From an uncultured Acetatifactor sp. (GTDB taxonomy: Bacteria; Bacillota; Clostridia; Lachnospirales; Lachnospiraceae), in NCBI GenBank assembly GCA_910586515.1, contig CAJUGL010000013.1, positions 1-62,605 of the forward strand: a DNA stretch of 62,605 nt, read 5' to 3'. The notes beneath the pieces were generated by a model. The model had not been told where the DNA came from. It searched no databases and saw only the letters and a program-made list of their open reading frames with translations. A program made the position numbers and the translations under genes. Shown here one piece after another: positions 47,080 to 55,598 of this stretch (positions are counted from its first letter, which is position 1; each line of letters begins with the position of its first letter).

Positions 47080-48283
47080 AAAAATATATGCTTTTCCTTT
47101 CTGATTCCAGGAGAAAATCCATAATATTGATCTGCCGTATACCGTCTTCATTGACGGAGATCTCGTCCATGGAAATGATATATTTGGGGTAATGGTCACT
47201 GACTTTCTGCAGCGGAGCGATCTCCCTGGCAAAAGTTGCCGGATCCAGAACGCTTGCCGCCACCTGGTAGTAGACACGGTTTTCTCCCCGGTCCGCCACA
47301 AAATCAATCTCCAGTTCCCCTATTTTGCCGATGCTGACCCGGTATCCTCTGCGGAGCAGCTCCAGATATACAATATTTTCCAGGATATGGCCGATATCCG
47401 CATTTTTGTCTCCAAAAATGAGCCTGCGCAGCCCCACGTCCACCAGGTAATACTTTTCCAGGGATTTCAAATGCTGCTTGCCCCTGATGTCGTATCTTCC
47501 TGCCTTATATAAGATGAAGGATTCCATCAGGGCCTGGATGTAGTTTTCCACGGTTATGGAAGTGGTCCGTCTGCCATAGGAGGTGAGGCTGTCTGAAATC
47601 TTCTTGGAGGATACCATGCTGCCCAGGTTGTCAAATAGAAATTTCACCACACTTTCCAGAAGCTGCACATCCTGTATCCGTTTCCTGGATACAATGTCTT
47701 TCAGCAGTACGGTGTTGAAAATGCCGGACAGGTAGTCGTTTCTGATGTCACTGTCCGAAATCCGGGCCGCATAGGGAAAGCCGCCGTTGCGGAAATAGGC
47801 ATTCCAGGCCTCTTTCCTGCTCCCGCCCACCAGTTCGCAGTATTCCGCGAAGGAAAGGGGCAGCATCCGGATTTCCATATACCTTCCGGAAAGCAAAGTG
47901 GCCAGTTCTCCCGAAAGCATGCAGGCATTGGAACCGGTGATATAGACATCCACGTTTTCTTTGATAAAAAGGGAGTCTACTGCTTTCTGGAACTCGGGCA
48001 CTGCCTGGATCTCGTCCAGAAACACATAGGTCATCTTTCCCGGAACCAGCCGGTCCGTGACATATTTGTACAGGGCCCTGTAATCCAGAAGCGCTTCGTT
48101 GGCCACATCCTCGAAGTTGAGGGCAATGATCCGCTCTTCTTCCATGCCGGATTCCCGCAGATACTCCCGAAACTGCATGAGAAGCGTGGATTTGCCGCAC
48201 CGCCGCACGCCGGACACTACCTTGATCACCTGCATGTCTTTTAATTTTTTCAGTTTTTCCAGATATTCATAACGGCTTACCAT
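47072..48283 (-). CDS. AAA_14/DUF4143 ATP-binding protein
   Basis: A 403-residue protein of the widespread AAA_14 plus DUF4143 family. Walker A is GVRRCGKST (25-33), Walker B YVFLDEIQ (about 89-96), the sensor ITGSNACML, and the C-terminal DUF4143 has GHILENIVYLELLRRGY and EIDFVADRG, a PD-(D/E)XK-like nuclease relict. Role unknown. ATG 48283 follows GGGGTGA. Its promoter contains an inverted repeat, and the upstream gap is strikingly AT-rich, which points to acquisition with the downstream amidohydrolase. Confidence 0.88.
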   Translation of the reverse strand: MVSRYEYLEKLKKLKDMQVIKVVSGVRRCGKSTLLMQFREYLRESGMEEERIIALNFEDVANEALLDYRALYKYVTDRLVPGKMTYVFLDEIQAVPEFQKAVDSLFIKENVDVYITGSNACMLSGELATLLSGRYMEIRMLPLSFAEYCELVGGSRKEAWNAYFRNGGFPYAARISDSDIRNDYLSGIFNTVLLKDIVSRKRIQDVQLLESVVKFLFDNLGSMVSSKKISDSLTSYGRRTTSITVENYIQALMESFILYKAGRYDIRGKQHLKSLEKYYLVDVGLRRLIFGDKNADIGHILENIVYLELLRRGYRVSIGKIGELEIDFVADRGENRVYYQVAASVLDPATFAREIAPLQKVSDHYPKYIISMDEISVNEDGIRQINIMDFLLESERKSIYFYE

Positions 48284-48301
48284 ACTTTTCACCCCGCATA
48301 T

Positions 48302-48340
48302 ATTGTAGCATGAAAACTCTCTAAAAACAACAAGTTTTCA
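48302..48340 (-). promoter_or_regulatory. Promoter with operator-like TGAAAACT palindrome
   Basis: Minus-strand TTGTTT (48330-48325), 17-nt spacer, TACAAT (48307-48302). The inverted repeat TGAAAACT (48311-48318) / AGTTTTCA (48333-48340) overlaps spacer and -35 flank, suggesting repressor control. The rest of the gap to 48444 is AT-rich with further TGAAAA-like half-sites. Confidence 0.55.
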
Positions 48341-48444
48341 TTTTACACTATAAAAACTTTTGAAAATGTTAACTTTTTCTTTTTATAATAAAAGTATATC
48401 AATCATTTTCAAAAATATGCAGGTAAAGCAGACTTTTTCCAGAT

Positions 48445-50358
48445 TTAACGTTCTGTAAGACATATTCCGCAGCCAAAGCCTGCCGCGCCGCAGCCCTGGC
48501 ATTTTTCCTTACAGTTCTCCGATATTTCCTCCCGCAGGGCACGCTCCCACTCCCGCTTCAGGTATTCCTTCGTGACGCCGCAGTCAATAAAGTCCCAGGG
48601 CAGGATTTCGTCCAGAGGCCTTTTCCTGTGGGTATAGAAGTCCGGGGACAGACCGCATTCCGCCAGAGTCTCAAGCCATCTTTCATTGTCATAATACTCG
48701 CCCCAGGCGTCATAGAAGCTGCCTTTCTCGTATACCAGGCGGATTACCCGGCCCAGTCTCCTGTCCCCTCTGGCCAGTACGCCCTCCATTACACTGGCGT
48801 CCGCCTCGTGCCAATTGTACTTGATACTCTTCTGATTCAGCTGTTCCGAGATTGCCTTCCTGGTCTGATAGGCCTTGTCCAGGAAATCCTCTTTGGTACA
48901 TTGGGAGGCCCATTGAAAGGGCGTAAAGGGCTTGGGCACAAAAAAGGAGGTACTGGCCACAATCTGCACACGGTTGCCGCCGCGCTTCTCCTTGGGCACC
49001 GTATCGAAATAGGCTGCGGCAATTTTGTTGGAAAGCTCCGCAATGCCCCGGATATCTTCCTCAGTCTCCGTGGGAAGCCCCAGCATGAAATACAGCTTCA
49101 CCCTGGTCCATCCCCCTTCAAAAGCAAGAGTCGCTCCCTTGAGAATCGCTTCCTCCGTGAGACCTTTGTTGATCACATTCCGCAGTCTCTGGCTTCCCGC
49201 CTCCGGTGCAAAAGTCAGACTGGATTTCTTGACATCCTGGACCTTGCTCATCACATCCAAAGAAAAGGCGTCAATACGCAGGGAAGGCAGGGAAATGTTC
49301 ACATGCTGTTTTCCGCACTCCCGGATAAGAAAATCCACCAGTTCCGGCAGTCCGGAATAGTCACTGGAACTCAGGGAACTAAGGGAAAGTTCTTCGTGAC
49401 CGGTATTTTTCAGCAGCTCCATGGCGTAGGCCTTCAGGGTTTCCGGATCCCTCTCCCGAACCGGGCGGTATATCTGGCCTGCCTGGCAGAACCGGCATCC
49501 CCGGATGCAGCCTCTCTGAATCTCCAGTACCGCCCTGTCCTGCGTGACTTTCATAAAGGGGACAACGGGCCTTGTAGGATAGGAAATCCTGTCCATGTCC
49601 GTGACAAGCTCCTTCCGGACCACGGCGGGGATTCCTTCTTCCAGAGGGAAAAACCGCTCAATGGTACCGTCCTTTTTGTAGGTCACATCATAAAAACGGG
49701 GTACATACAATCCCGGCAGCTTTGCGGCCCTGCGCAGGAATTCCACCCGCCCAAGGTTCTGCCCTTTACATTCTTCATAGAGCGAAATCAGCTCCCGATA
49801 CCTGGTCTCTCCCTCTCCCAGATAGAAAATATCAAAGAAATCCGCCAGGGGTTCCGGATTGTAGGTACAGGGGCCTCCGCCGATGACAATGGGGCAGTCC
49901 TCTCCTCTTTCCGCCGCAAGCAGGGGAATCCGGGCCAGATCCAGTATCTGCAGGATATTGGTATAGCACATTTCGTACTGTATGGTGATTCCCAGGAAAT
50001 CAAAATCGCTCACCGGATCCTGGGATTCCAGGGCAAACAGGGGGATGTGCTCCTTCCTCATCAGGGCGTCCAGATCCACCCAGGGAGAAAACACACGTTC
50101 GCACCACACATCTTCCATGGAATTGAACATATCATACAGGATCTGCAGCCCCAGATGGGACATGCCGATCTCATACACATCGGGAAAGCAGAAGGCAAAA
50201 CGGACCGCTACCCCGGCAGGATTCTTCACTACGGAATTGTACTCCCCGCCGATATAGCGTTCCGGCTTTTCGATACGCATCAGAATGTCGTCGTTTAATG
50301 CCAATTTTCTTTCGCAGCCGCAGGAATGCTCCGCGCTGTTTCTGTCTGTTGATATCAT
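48445..50358 (-). CDS. TIGR03960 B12-binding-domain/radical SAM protein
   Basis: A 637-residue radical-SAM protein. The N-terminal cobalamin-binding-like domain (about 40-200) has IGMSHLGLQILYDMF and PIVIGGGPCTYNPEPLADFFDIFYLGEGE. The SAM/[4Fe-4S] motif is RGCIRGCRFCQAG near 285, with FAPEAGSQRLRNVINKG downstream. A Cys-rich tail (CKEKCQGCGAAGFGCGIC) may bind another cluster. AGAGGAG is 7 nt before the ATG. It normally partners TIGR03936, which lies 2.8 kb downstream here. Confidence 0.93.
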   Translation of the reverse strand: MISTDRNSAEHSCGCERKLALNDDILMRIEKPERYIGGEYNSVVKNPAGVAVRFAFCFPDVYEIGMSHLGLQILYDMFNSMEDVWCERVFSPWVDLDALMRKEHIPLFALESQDPVSDFDFLGITIQYEMCYTNILQILDLARIPLLAAERGEDCPIVIGGGPCTYNPEPLADFFDIFYLGEGETRYRELISLYEECKGQNLGRVEFLRRAAKLPGLYVPRFYDVTYKKDGTIERFFPLEEGIPAVVRKELVTDMDRISYPTRPVVPFMKVTQDRAVLEIQRGCIRGCRFCQAGQIYRPVRERDPETLKAYAMELLKNTGHEELSLSSLSSSDYSGLPELVDFLIRECGKQHVNISLPSLRIDAFSLDVMSKVQDVKKSSLTFAPEAGSQRLRNVINKGLTEEAILKGATLAFEGGWTRVKLYFMLGLPTETEEDIRGIAELSNKIAAAYFDTVPKEKRGGNRVQIVASTSFFVPKPFTPFQWASQCTKEDFLDKAYQTRKAISEQLNQKSIKYNWHEADASVMEGVLARGDRRLGRVIRLVYEKGSFYDAWGEYYDNERWLETLAECGLSPDFYTHRKRPLDEILPWDFIDCGVTKEYLKREWERALREEISENCKEKCQGCGAAGFGCGICLTER

Positions 50359-50583
50359 GGTAGAACTCCTCTCGGGCGTCTGTTTTATTTCTGTTTTCAG
50401 GACATAACTACATCAAGTATAACATCTGCGCACCTCAAAAGCAACGCCAAAGCTGAATTAAATCGTAAGCATAACAGTGAATTCCCCATGTTCTCGTCTT
50501 TGACAGGCGGCGGCAGGCATGGTATATTTATATCAGAACTAAACTCCAAATCACATACAAGGACCGGGAAGGGAAGTGTTGCG

Positions 50584-51135
50584 ATGAAACCAGCATTGGC
50601 ACAAGAAAGATTCCATACCATCAACGATATTTACAATCTGCCGGAAGGCAGCAGGGCTGAACTGATTGACGGACAGCTCTATTATATGGCTCCGCCCAGC
50701 CGAAAGCATCAGGATATTCTATCATTCCTTCACCTGGCAATCGGAAACTATATAGCCGACAATAACGGCGAATGCAAAGTATACCCCGCCCCTTTTGCTG
50801 TCTTTCTATTTGCGGACGATTCCAAATATCTGGAACCGGATATCTCTGTGGTCTGTGATAAGAATAAACTAAATGACCAAGGATGCATCGGAGCTCCTGA
50901 CTGGGTTATTGAGATTGTATCGTCTGGCAGCCGTCCTATGGATTACTATACAAAATTGTCCCTGTACCGTTCCGCCGGCGTAAGGGAGTATTGGATTGTG
51001 GATCCCATGAAGCAAACAATCCTGGTATATGATATGGAGCATGATTCGGCTCCCTCTATATACTCATTTTCCGATAACATCAAAGTCAACATCTATGATG
51101 ATTTATGGATAGATTTCCGAAAACTGAAGCTGTAG
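50584..51135 (+). CDS. Uma2 family (DUF820) protein
   Basis: A 183-residue Uma2 protein, close in pattern and length to the one at 1746-2297: YNLPEGSRAELIDGQLYYMA, YPAPFAVFL, YLEPDISVVCDKNKL, GAPDWVIEIVSSGS, AGVREYWIVDP. The predicted fold is PD-(D/E)XK nuclease. ATG 50584 follows GGGAAGGGAAG. It is followed, 105 nt on, by a second and more divergent Uma2 gene in the same direction. Confidence 0.9.
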   Translation: MKPALAQERFHTINDIYNLPEGSRAELIDGQLYYMAPPSRKHQDILSFLHLAIGNYIADNNGECKVYPAPFAVFLFADDSKYLEPDISVVCDKNKLNDQGCIGAPDWVIEIVSSGSRPMDYYTKLSLYRSAGVREYWIVDPMKQTILVYDMEHDSAPSIYSFSDNIKVNIYDDLWIDFRKLKL

Positions 51136-51240
51136 TCCGGCCGCAGTCACTTCAACCTGCTGCCAGGGGACGAGCCGCTCTCATGTATCTGACCAAATAA
51201 TTTAATAAAGCAATTTAAAATGAATGGAAAGGCGAAAAAT

Positions 51241-51804
51241 ATGAATGGAAACTTGGCGTACCAGGAAGAACCCAAAAAGGAACTGCTGAACGGGAAAACT
51301 GTAATGATGGCCGGCGCATCGGTGAATCACAACCGAGTGGCAGGAAATATTTATTACAGTTTCCGCAGCTATCTGAAAGGAAAAAAGTGCGAAGCCTTCA
51401 GCGACGGAGTAGATGTCTATCTCACGGATGCTGACCGCGTCATTCCGGACGCAATGATTATCTGCAATAAAAATATAATCAAAGCGGATGGCATACACGG
51501 CGCGCCAGATCTGATTGTAGAAGTTCTGTCGCCCAGTACCGCAAAGAATGATAAGGGGTACAAAAAGGATTTGTATGAACAATCAGGAGTAAAAGAATAC
51601 TGGATTGTTGATCCGGCCATGCGCTCCATCGAAGCCTATCTTTTAGAAAACGGCAGATACATCCTGAAAGACTTTTACGGCTTATTTCCGGATAATCTGG
51701 GACTGACAGAAAAGGAAAAGGCTGAAAGCAAAAAAGAGATACCGATCTCGCTCTATGGTGATTTCAGTATCCCGCTGGAAGAAATATTTCAGGATTTATT
51801 CTGA
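51241..51804 (+). CDS. Uma2 family (DUF820) protein, divergent
   Basis: A 187-residue Uma2 protein with LNGKTVMMAGASVNHNRVAGNIYYSFRSYL, CEAFSDGVDVYL, VIPDAMIICNKNII, GAPDLIVEVLSPST, SGVKEYWIVDP. The family Asp and the E-x-L core are kept. Less like the other two Uma2 proteins, so it is probably an older or separate copy. ATG 51241 follows GAAAGGCG. Convergent with the helicase gene, 22 nt apart. Confidence 0.9.
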   Translation: MNGNLAYQEEPKKELLNGKTVMMAGASVNHNRVAGNIYYSFRSYLKGKKCEAFSDGVDVYLTDADRVIPDAMIICNKNIIKADGIHGAPDLIVEVLSPSTAKNDKGYKKDLYEQSGVKEYWIVDPAMRSIEAYLLENGRYILKDFYGLFPDNLGLTEKEKAESKKEIPISLYGDFSIPLEEIFQDLF

Positions 51805-51826
51805 CGCAGACAGCAATCTGCCCGGA

Positions 51827-53377
51827 TCATCTGCATAACCCGGGCTCCGCCTGAGCCTGCAGACGTTTCATGCAGATCCAGTAATTTCTCTCCGCCACAT
51901 GTTTTGCCGTTTCAATTCGCCGGGTGATATCGCCGGATGCCAATGTCCAGTCCGACCGGACACATCCCAGGCGCAGGCAGCGCTCCGCCTCCCTGACCGT
52001 TTCCGGGGAGGCGCCTTCTTTGCAGAGTCTGTCTAAAGTTTTTTCTGCCAGGCTGTCGTAGTCCTGATGATGAAATGTTCCTGTGTCCGGATCATATTCC
52101 AGTTCAAAAATGTGTTTTTCTCCGCCATTCGGCAGAAAACAGGTATCTTCGGAAGATTCCGTTACATGCAGATAATACAGCGAGGCTCCTCTGCCGTTCT
52201 CCTTTTTCCGCAGAATCCGGCCCAAACGCTGAATCCGCTGCCGCTGTGTGGAAGTTCCGGACAGAATAATCCCCACAGAGGCATCCGGCACATCCAGGCC
52301 CTCATCTACCGCCTTGCATGCAATCAAAATCCGCAGTTCTCCGTGGCGGAAACGTTCCAGGACATTCCGGTTGGCCTGCTGTCCCATTTGGGAATGATAC
52401 CGCCCGGTTTTTCCCGGATATCGTTCCTGAAGAAGCCGGTACAGCTCCTCCGCCTGGGCAATGCGTTCCCCGAAAATCAGGATTTTTCCCCCGGGGTCCA
52501 GTCTTTCAATAAGGTCTGCGGCGCAGAGCGTCCTGGACCGGGCCTGACAGACCAGACTTTTTCTCTTATAAGACAGCCCCATATATTGGGATGCGGTTTT
52601 CGCAAGCTGCCCTTTCCGCTCGCCTGCAATCCTGCGCAGCAGTTCAAATCGTTCTTTCAGGTTCATTTTCTCCAGAACAGGATACGCCTGCAGCAGCTTC
52701 CTGTTCAGAAAAAGCATCATCTCGCTCATTTCCTGGTATTCTTCCCTTTCCCATGGCTGAAAGGGCAGCCCGATATGGTAGATCTCATAGGAACACACAG
52801 TACGCAGTGCAGACGCATCGGCCATACTGTAACTGTAAATCCTGCGTCCAAGTACTCCTGTCAGATACTGCAGGGCCTGTCCGGAGGGCAGGGTTGCTGT
52901 CAGTCCCAGGGAGTAAAACCTGTCTCCGCAGGAAGCAATAAAGGGCAGAAACTCGAAGATCAGCCTGTTCTGTGCGCTTTCATAGCAGTGACATTCATCC
53001 GCAATCAGCAATACCTGGTCTCCGTTCCGGAGTTCTGACAGGATCTGCCTGGCCAGTTCGTACCTGGCGGAATTGATGACATAGATCATGTATTTGCGGT
53101 CAGCCGTATCCTTATGACCGCATCCGCGCAAACCAATGTTTTCCTGCAAAACGCCGAATTCCTTTAATGTCCGTTGCCACTGGCGCAGCAAAGCTCCTGT
53201 GGGAACCACGATCCTGACACGCAGCCTGCCCTCAGTCTTTTGGTCCAGCCGCCGGGCGCCCTCCAGTGCCAGTAAAGTCTTTCCAGAACCGGTGACCGCC
53301 TGCACGATTCCCCTTCCCCGGTGGGCAAACCAATTTTTCAGACACTCCTCCTGCCATTGATAAAGTTTTCTTTCCAT
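51827..53377 (-). CDS. DEAD/DEAH-box helicase (COG1061-like)
   Basis: A 516-residue SF2 helicase. Walker A VTGSGKT (28-34), motif II DECH (LLIADECHCYES), motif III LTATLP, and motif VI QRIQRLGRILRK are all present, the COG1061 XPB/RE-like type. Preceded on the other strand by the divergent ATPase operon, with back-to-back promoters in the gap. Such helicases accompany phage-defence ATPases (for example in BREX type 2 and Shango), so a defence role is inferred. ATG 53377 is chosen over ATG 53386 because AGGGG then has proper spacing. Confidence 0.88.
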   Translation of the reverse strand: MERKLYQWQEECLKNWFAHRGRGIVQAVTGSGKTLLALEGARRLDQKTEGRLRVRIVVPTGALLRQWQRTLKEFGVLQENIGLRGCGHKDTADRKYMIYVINSARYELARQILSELRNGDQVLLIADECHCYESAQNRLIFEFLPFIASCGDRFYSLGLTATLPSGQALQYLTGVLGRRIYSYSMADASALRTVCSYEIYHIGLPFQPWEREEYQEMSEMMLFLNRKLLQAYPVLEKMNLKERFELLRRIAGERKGQLAKTASQYMGLSYKRKSLVCQARSRTLCAADLIERLDPGGKILIFGERIAQAEELYRLLQERYPGKTGRYHSQMGQQANRNVLERFRHGELRILIACKAVDEGLDVPDASVGIILSGTSTQRQRIQRLGRILRKKENGRGASLYYLHVTESSEDTCFLPNGGEKHIFELEYDPDTGTFHHQDYDSLAEKTLDRLCKEGASPETVREAERCLRLGCVRSDWTLASGDITRRIETAKHVAERNYWICMKRLQAQAEPGLCR

Positions 53378-53386
53378 AATCTTCAT

Positions 53387-53464
53387 CCCCTGTACCTATT
53401 ATAGGGGTTTTTCTTGATAAATCAATCCAAACCTATTGAAAATCCTTAATTCTTCCAGTATACT
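53387..53464. promoter_or_regulatory. Divergent promoters between helicase and ATPase operon
   Basis: Plus strand: TTGAAA (53436-53441), 17 nt, TATACT (53459-53464). Minus strand: TTGATT (53425-53420), 16 nt, TATAAT (53403-53398). The helicase leader has a CCCCT/AGGGG pairing (53387-53407) that could hide its ribosome site. Confidence 0.6.
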
Positions 53465-53542
53465 GGTTATACTTGAAATATCATTCTCGGGAACTGTGCA
53501 AGCAATTCCCTGCGTCCGTAAAAGGACAGATTGGAGCGGAAA

Positions 53543-54310
53543 ATGAATTATGAAGACCTGTACCAGACCCTGCAGCCCCATGAAAAATCGGTAAAAGACT
53601 CTCTTACCACTCTGCAGAAGCTGTATAAGGCCCTCTGCCGTGAAACGGAAAGCGGAGACCTGAAAAGCCTTGTCAGAGACCTGGCCGTCATGTCGGAAGC
53701 AGCCGGAGCCGTCTCGGCTTCTCTGGAAGAAATCAGAACAGCAGCGGAAGGTTTTGATGCGAAGGCATACTTTGAAAGCGGAGAATTCGCGGAACAGATG
53801 CTCGCCGCCTGTGAAGAAAAAGGTGTGGATGTCCTGGGAGATGCACCTGTCTATGAGATGTTCCCTTACCGGGTGCGTGTGGATGCGGAAAACCAGGATC
53901 TATGGCTTGACCGCAAAAAGGTACAGTGCATGCGGCCGGGAAGCTTTGCGGAGATGGTCAGAAGCGGTCAGGAGAAACTGAACAAGGCTCCCTTCAATGC
54001 CTTAACGTTTGTCAGTGAACTTTCTGACGCTTATGATCTGGCGGTCCTGAAACTGAAAAAGCAGCCTGAATCGGATATTTATCTCACCAGTCTCTATAAG
54101 TTCCTGGCTCCCATGAGCAGGTTCCGCAAGGACTATGATCAGCAGAGTTTTGCCTTTGACCTGGCGAGACTGTTAATCTCCGGCATAGAGGAGACCAGGA
54201 ACGGCCGCAGATTCCAATTTGGTCCCAGTCGGAACAGCAATAAAGCCATCCGCATACTGGATAAGGACGGGCAGGCCCGGTTTCTTGCCACCATCCGTTT
54301 TTATGAATAG
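53543..54310 (+). CDS. Unrecognised 255-residue protein of the ATPase operon
   Basis: I do not recognise this protein. Residues 1-95 are helical with coiled-coil character (YQTLQPHEKSVKDSLTTLQKLYKALCRE...AVSASLEEIRTAAEGF). The middle (about 105-150) has strands VYEMFPYRVRVDAENQDLWLDRKKVQCMRPGS, and the C-terminal part is helical with FRKDYDQQSFAFDLARLLISG and a final strand RFLATIRFYE. No nuclease, methylase or TerB motif is visible. It is the first gene of the operon with the two ATPases 38 nt downstream. GGAGCGGAAA precedes ATG 53543. Confidence 0.8.
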   Translation: MNYEDLYQTLQPHEKSVKDSLTTLQKLYKALCRETESGDLKSLVRDLAVMSEAAGAVSASLEEIRTAAEGFDAKAYFESGEFAEQMLAACEEKGVDVLGDAPVYEMFPYRVRVDAENQDLWLDRKKVQCMRPGSFAEMVRSGQEKLNKAPFNALTFVSELSDAYDLAVLKLKKQPESDIYLTSLYKFLAPMSRFRKDYDQQSFAFDLARLLISGIEETRNGRRFQFGPSRNSNKAIRILDKDGQARFLATIRFYE

Positions 54311-54347
54311 ATACGCCCGTACTTGACGAGCCGAAAGAGAGATATAT

Positions 54348-55598
54348 ATGAAATCAGATTCTATTGAAAAGAACATTATTTTTGATATGCCGGAATCCTA
54401 CAGCATTCTTCATGCCGGTGAGCTGTCCTGCGGAATTGATTTTCTTTCCGATTTCTGGCAGGAGAAATATCTGAAAGAATTTATTCGGGACGGCGGCAGC
54501 AAGATCAAATTCATCACAGGGCGTCCCGGAAGCGGCAAGACTCATCTCCTGCGCCTTGCAGCTGACCTGGCTGAAAAAGAGAATTACAAAACGGTCAGTT
54601 TCTCTGCCAGAAACATCTGGATGCATGACTTTAAGGAAATCTATGTGGAGATTTTCCGCCAGTGCGGCATTCTGTCCTGCCTGGAGGGAATCAGCAGGCA
54701 TCTGATTGAAGAGATGGGCTTTTCCTGCGGGGATATTCCGGAGGGAATGAAATTTATCGACTATCTTTCCCAGAGCGGTTCCGGAGATGCGCTGACCAGG
54801 CGGGAGATCCGTTCCCAGCTGCGGCAGATCTTTCTGGACAATTCTCTTCTGGACAACAATTTTGCCCTGGCCTGCAGTATGCTGACAGGCAGTATTCTGG
54901 GGTATCCCATCCTGGAGGAACAGAACCGGGAGCTGCTTCTGGCCTGGATGGAGGGGGATCGGTCCATTAAGCTTTCCCAGCTGAGAGCTCTTGATTTTTA
55001 TCCAAGCCGCATCACAAAATACAATGCAAGACATATGCTGCGCTCCCTTGCGGAGGTGGTCCGGATGGGCGGATATTCCGGTCTGTTTATTGCAGTGGAC
55101 GACCTGGAAATACTGACCAGCCGTTCCAGTCTGGAACCTGTTCACTATACAAAGATGAAGCGCGAAGATACTTACGAGAGCATACGTCAGCTCATTGACG
55201 ATATTGACAGCATGAAGAATATTTTCTTTGTGTATGCCTTTGACCGGGAACTGATGGACAACGAGAACGCAGGGCTGAAATCCTATCAGGCGCTGTGGAT
55301 GCGGATTCAGAACGAAGTTGTAGGAGAGCATTTCAACCGTTTCTCCGACATGGTTGACCTTGACCGAATGGCAATGCAGGAGTATACCCCGGAAGTCATT
55401 CAGGCTATTTCCGAAAGTCTGGCCGTCTCCGGAAGCCTTGCCATCTCCGAGAGCCAGGCCCGTCTGGACGGCAGTGTGCCTCCTTCCCCGGTGGATGAAA
55501 AGAAGGCCAGGGAAATCGCCGCCCAGGCCAGAACCGGGGCCCTGGGTATCCCGCAGCTGATACTGAACGCCATGCAGGAGGAAAACGCCAATGTATGA
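54348..55598 (+). CDS. BREX-type (DUF2791-like) ATPase 1
   Basis: A 416-residue P-loop protein. Walker A GRPGSGKT (58-65) and Walker B LFIAVDDLE (246-254) are clear; DTYESIRQLIDDIDSMKNIFFVYAFDRELMDN follows, as in BrxD/DUF2791-type ATPases. The C-terminal Ala/Ser-rich helices (about 365-395) contain several near repeats (ISESLAVSGSLAISESQA). The 8-nt overlap with ATPase 2 argues for a coupled, probably hetero-oligomeric pair. Exact subfamily is uncertain. Confidence 0.78.
   Translation: MKSDSIEKNIIFDMPESYSILHAGELSCGIDFLSDFWQEKYLKEFIRDGGSKIKFITGRPGSGKTHLLRLAADLAEKENYKTVSFSARNIWMHDFKEIYVEIFRQCGILSCLEGISRHLIEEMGFSCGDIPEGMKFIDYLSQSGSGDALTRREIRSQLRQIFLDNSLLDNNFALACSMLTGSILGYPILEEQNRELLLAWMEGDRSIKLSQLRALDFYPSRITKYNARHMLRSLAEVVRMGGYSGLFIAVDDLEILTSRSSLEPVHYTKMKREDTYESIRQLIDDIDSMKNIFFVYAFDRELMDNENAGLKSYQALWMRIQNEVVGEHFNRFSDMVDLDRMAMQEYTPEVIQAISESLAVSGSLAISESQARLDGSVPPSPVDEKKAREIAAQARTGALGIPQLILNAMQEENANV

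Noticed and set aside
48628..50298. A 556-residue plus-strand frame opposite the radical SAM gene
   Set aside because: The minus strand encodes a full TIGR03960 protein with its CxxxCxxC motif; the plus frame has no motif.
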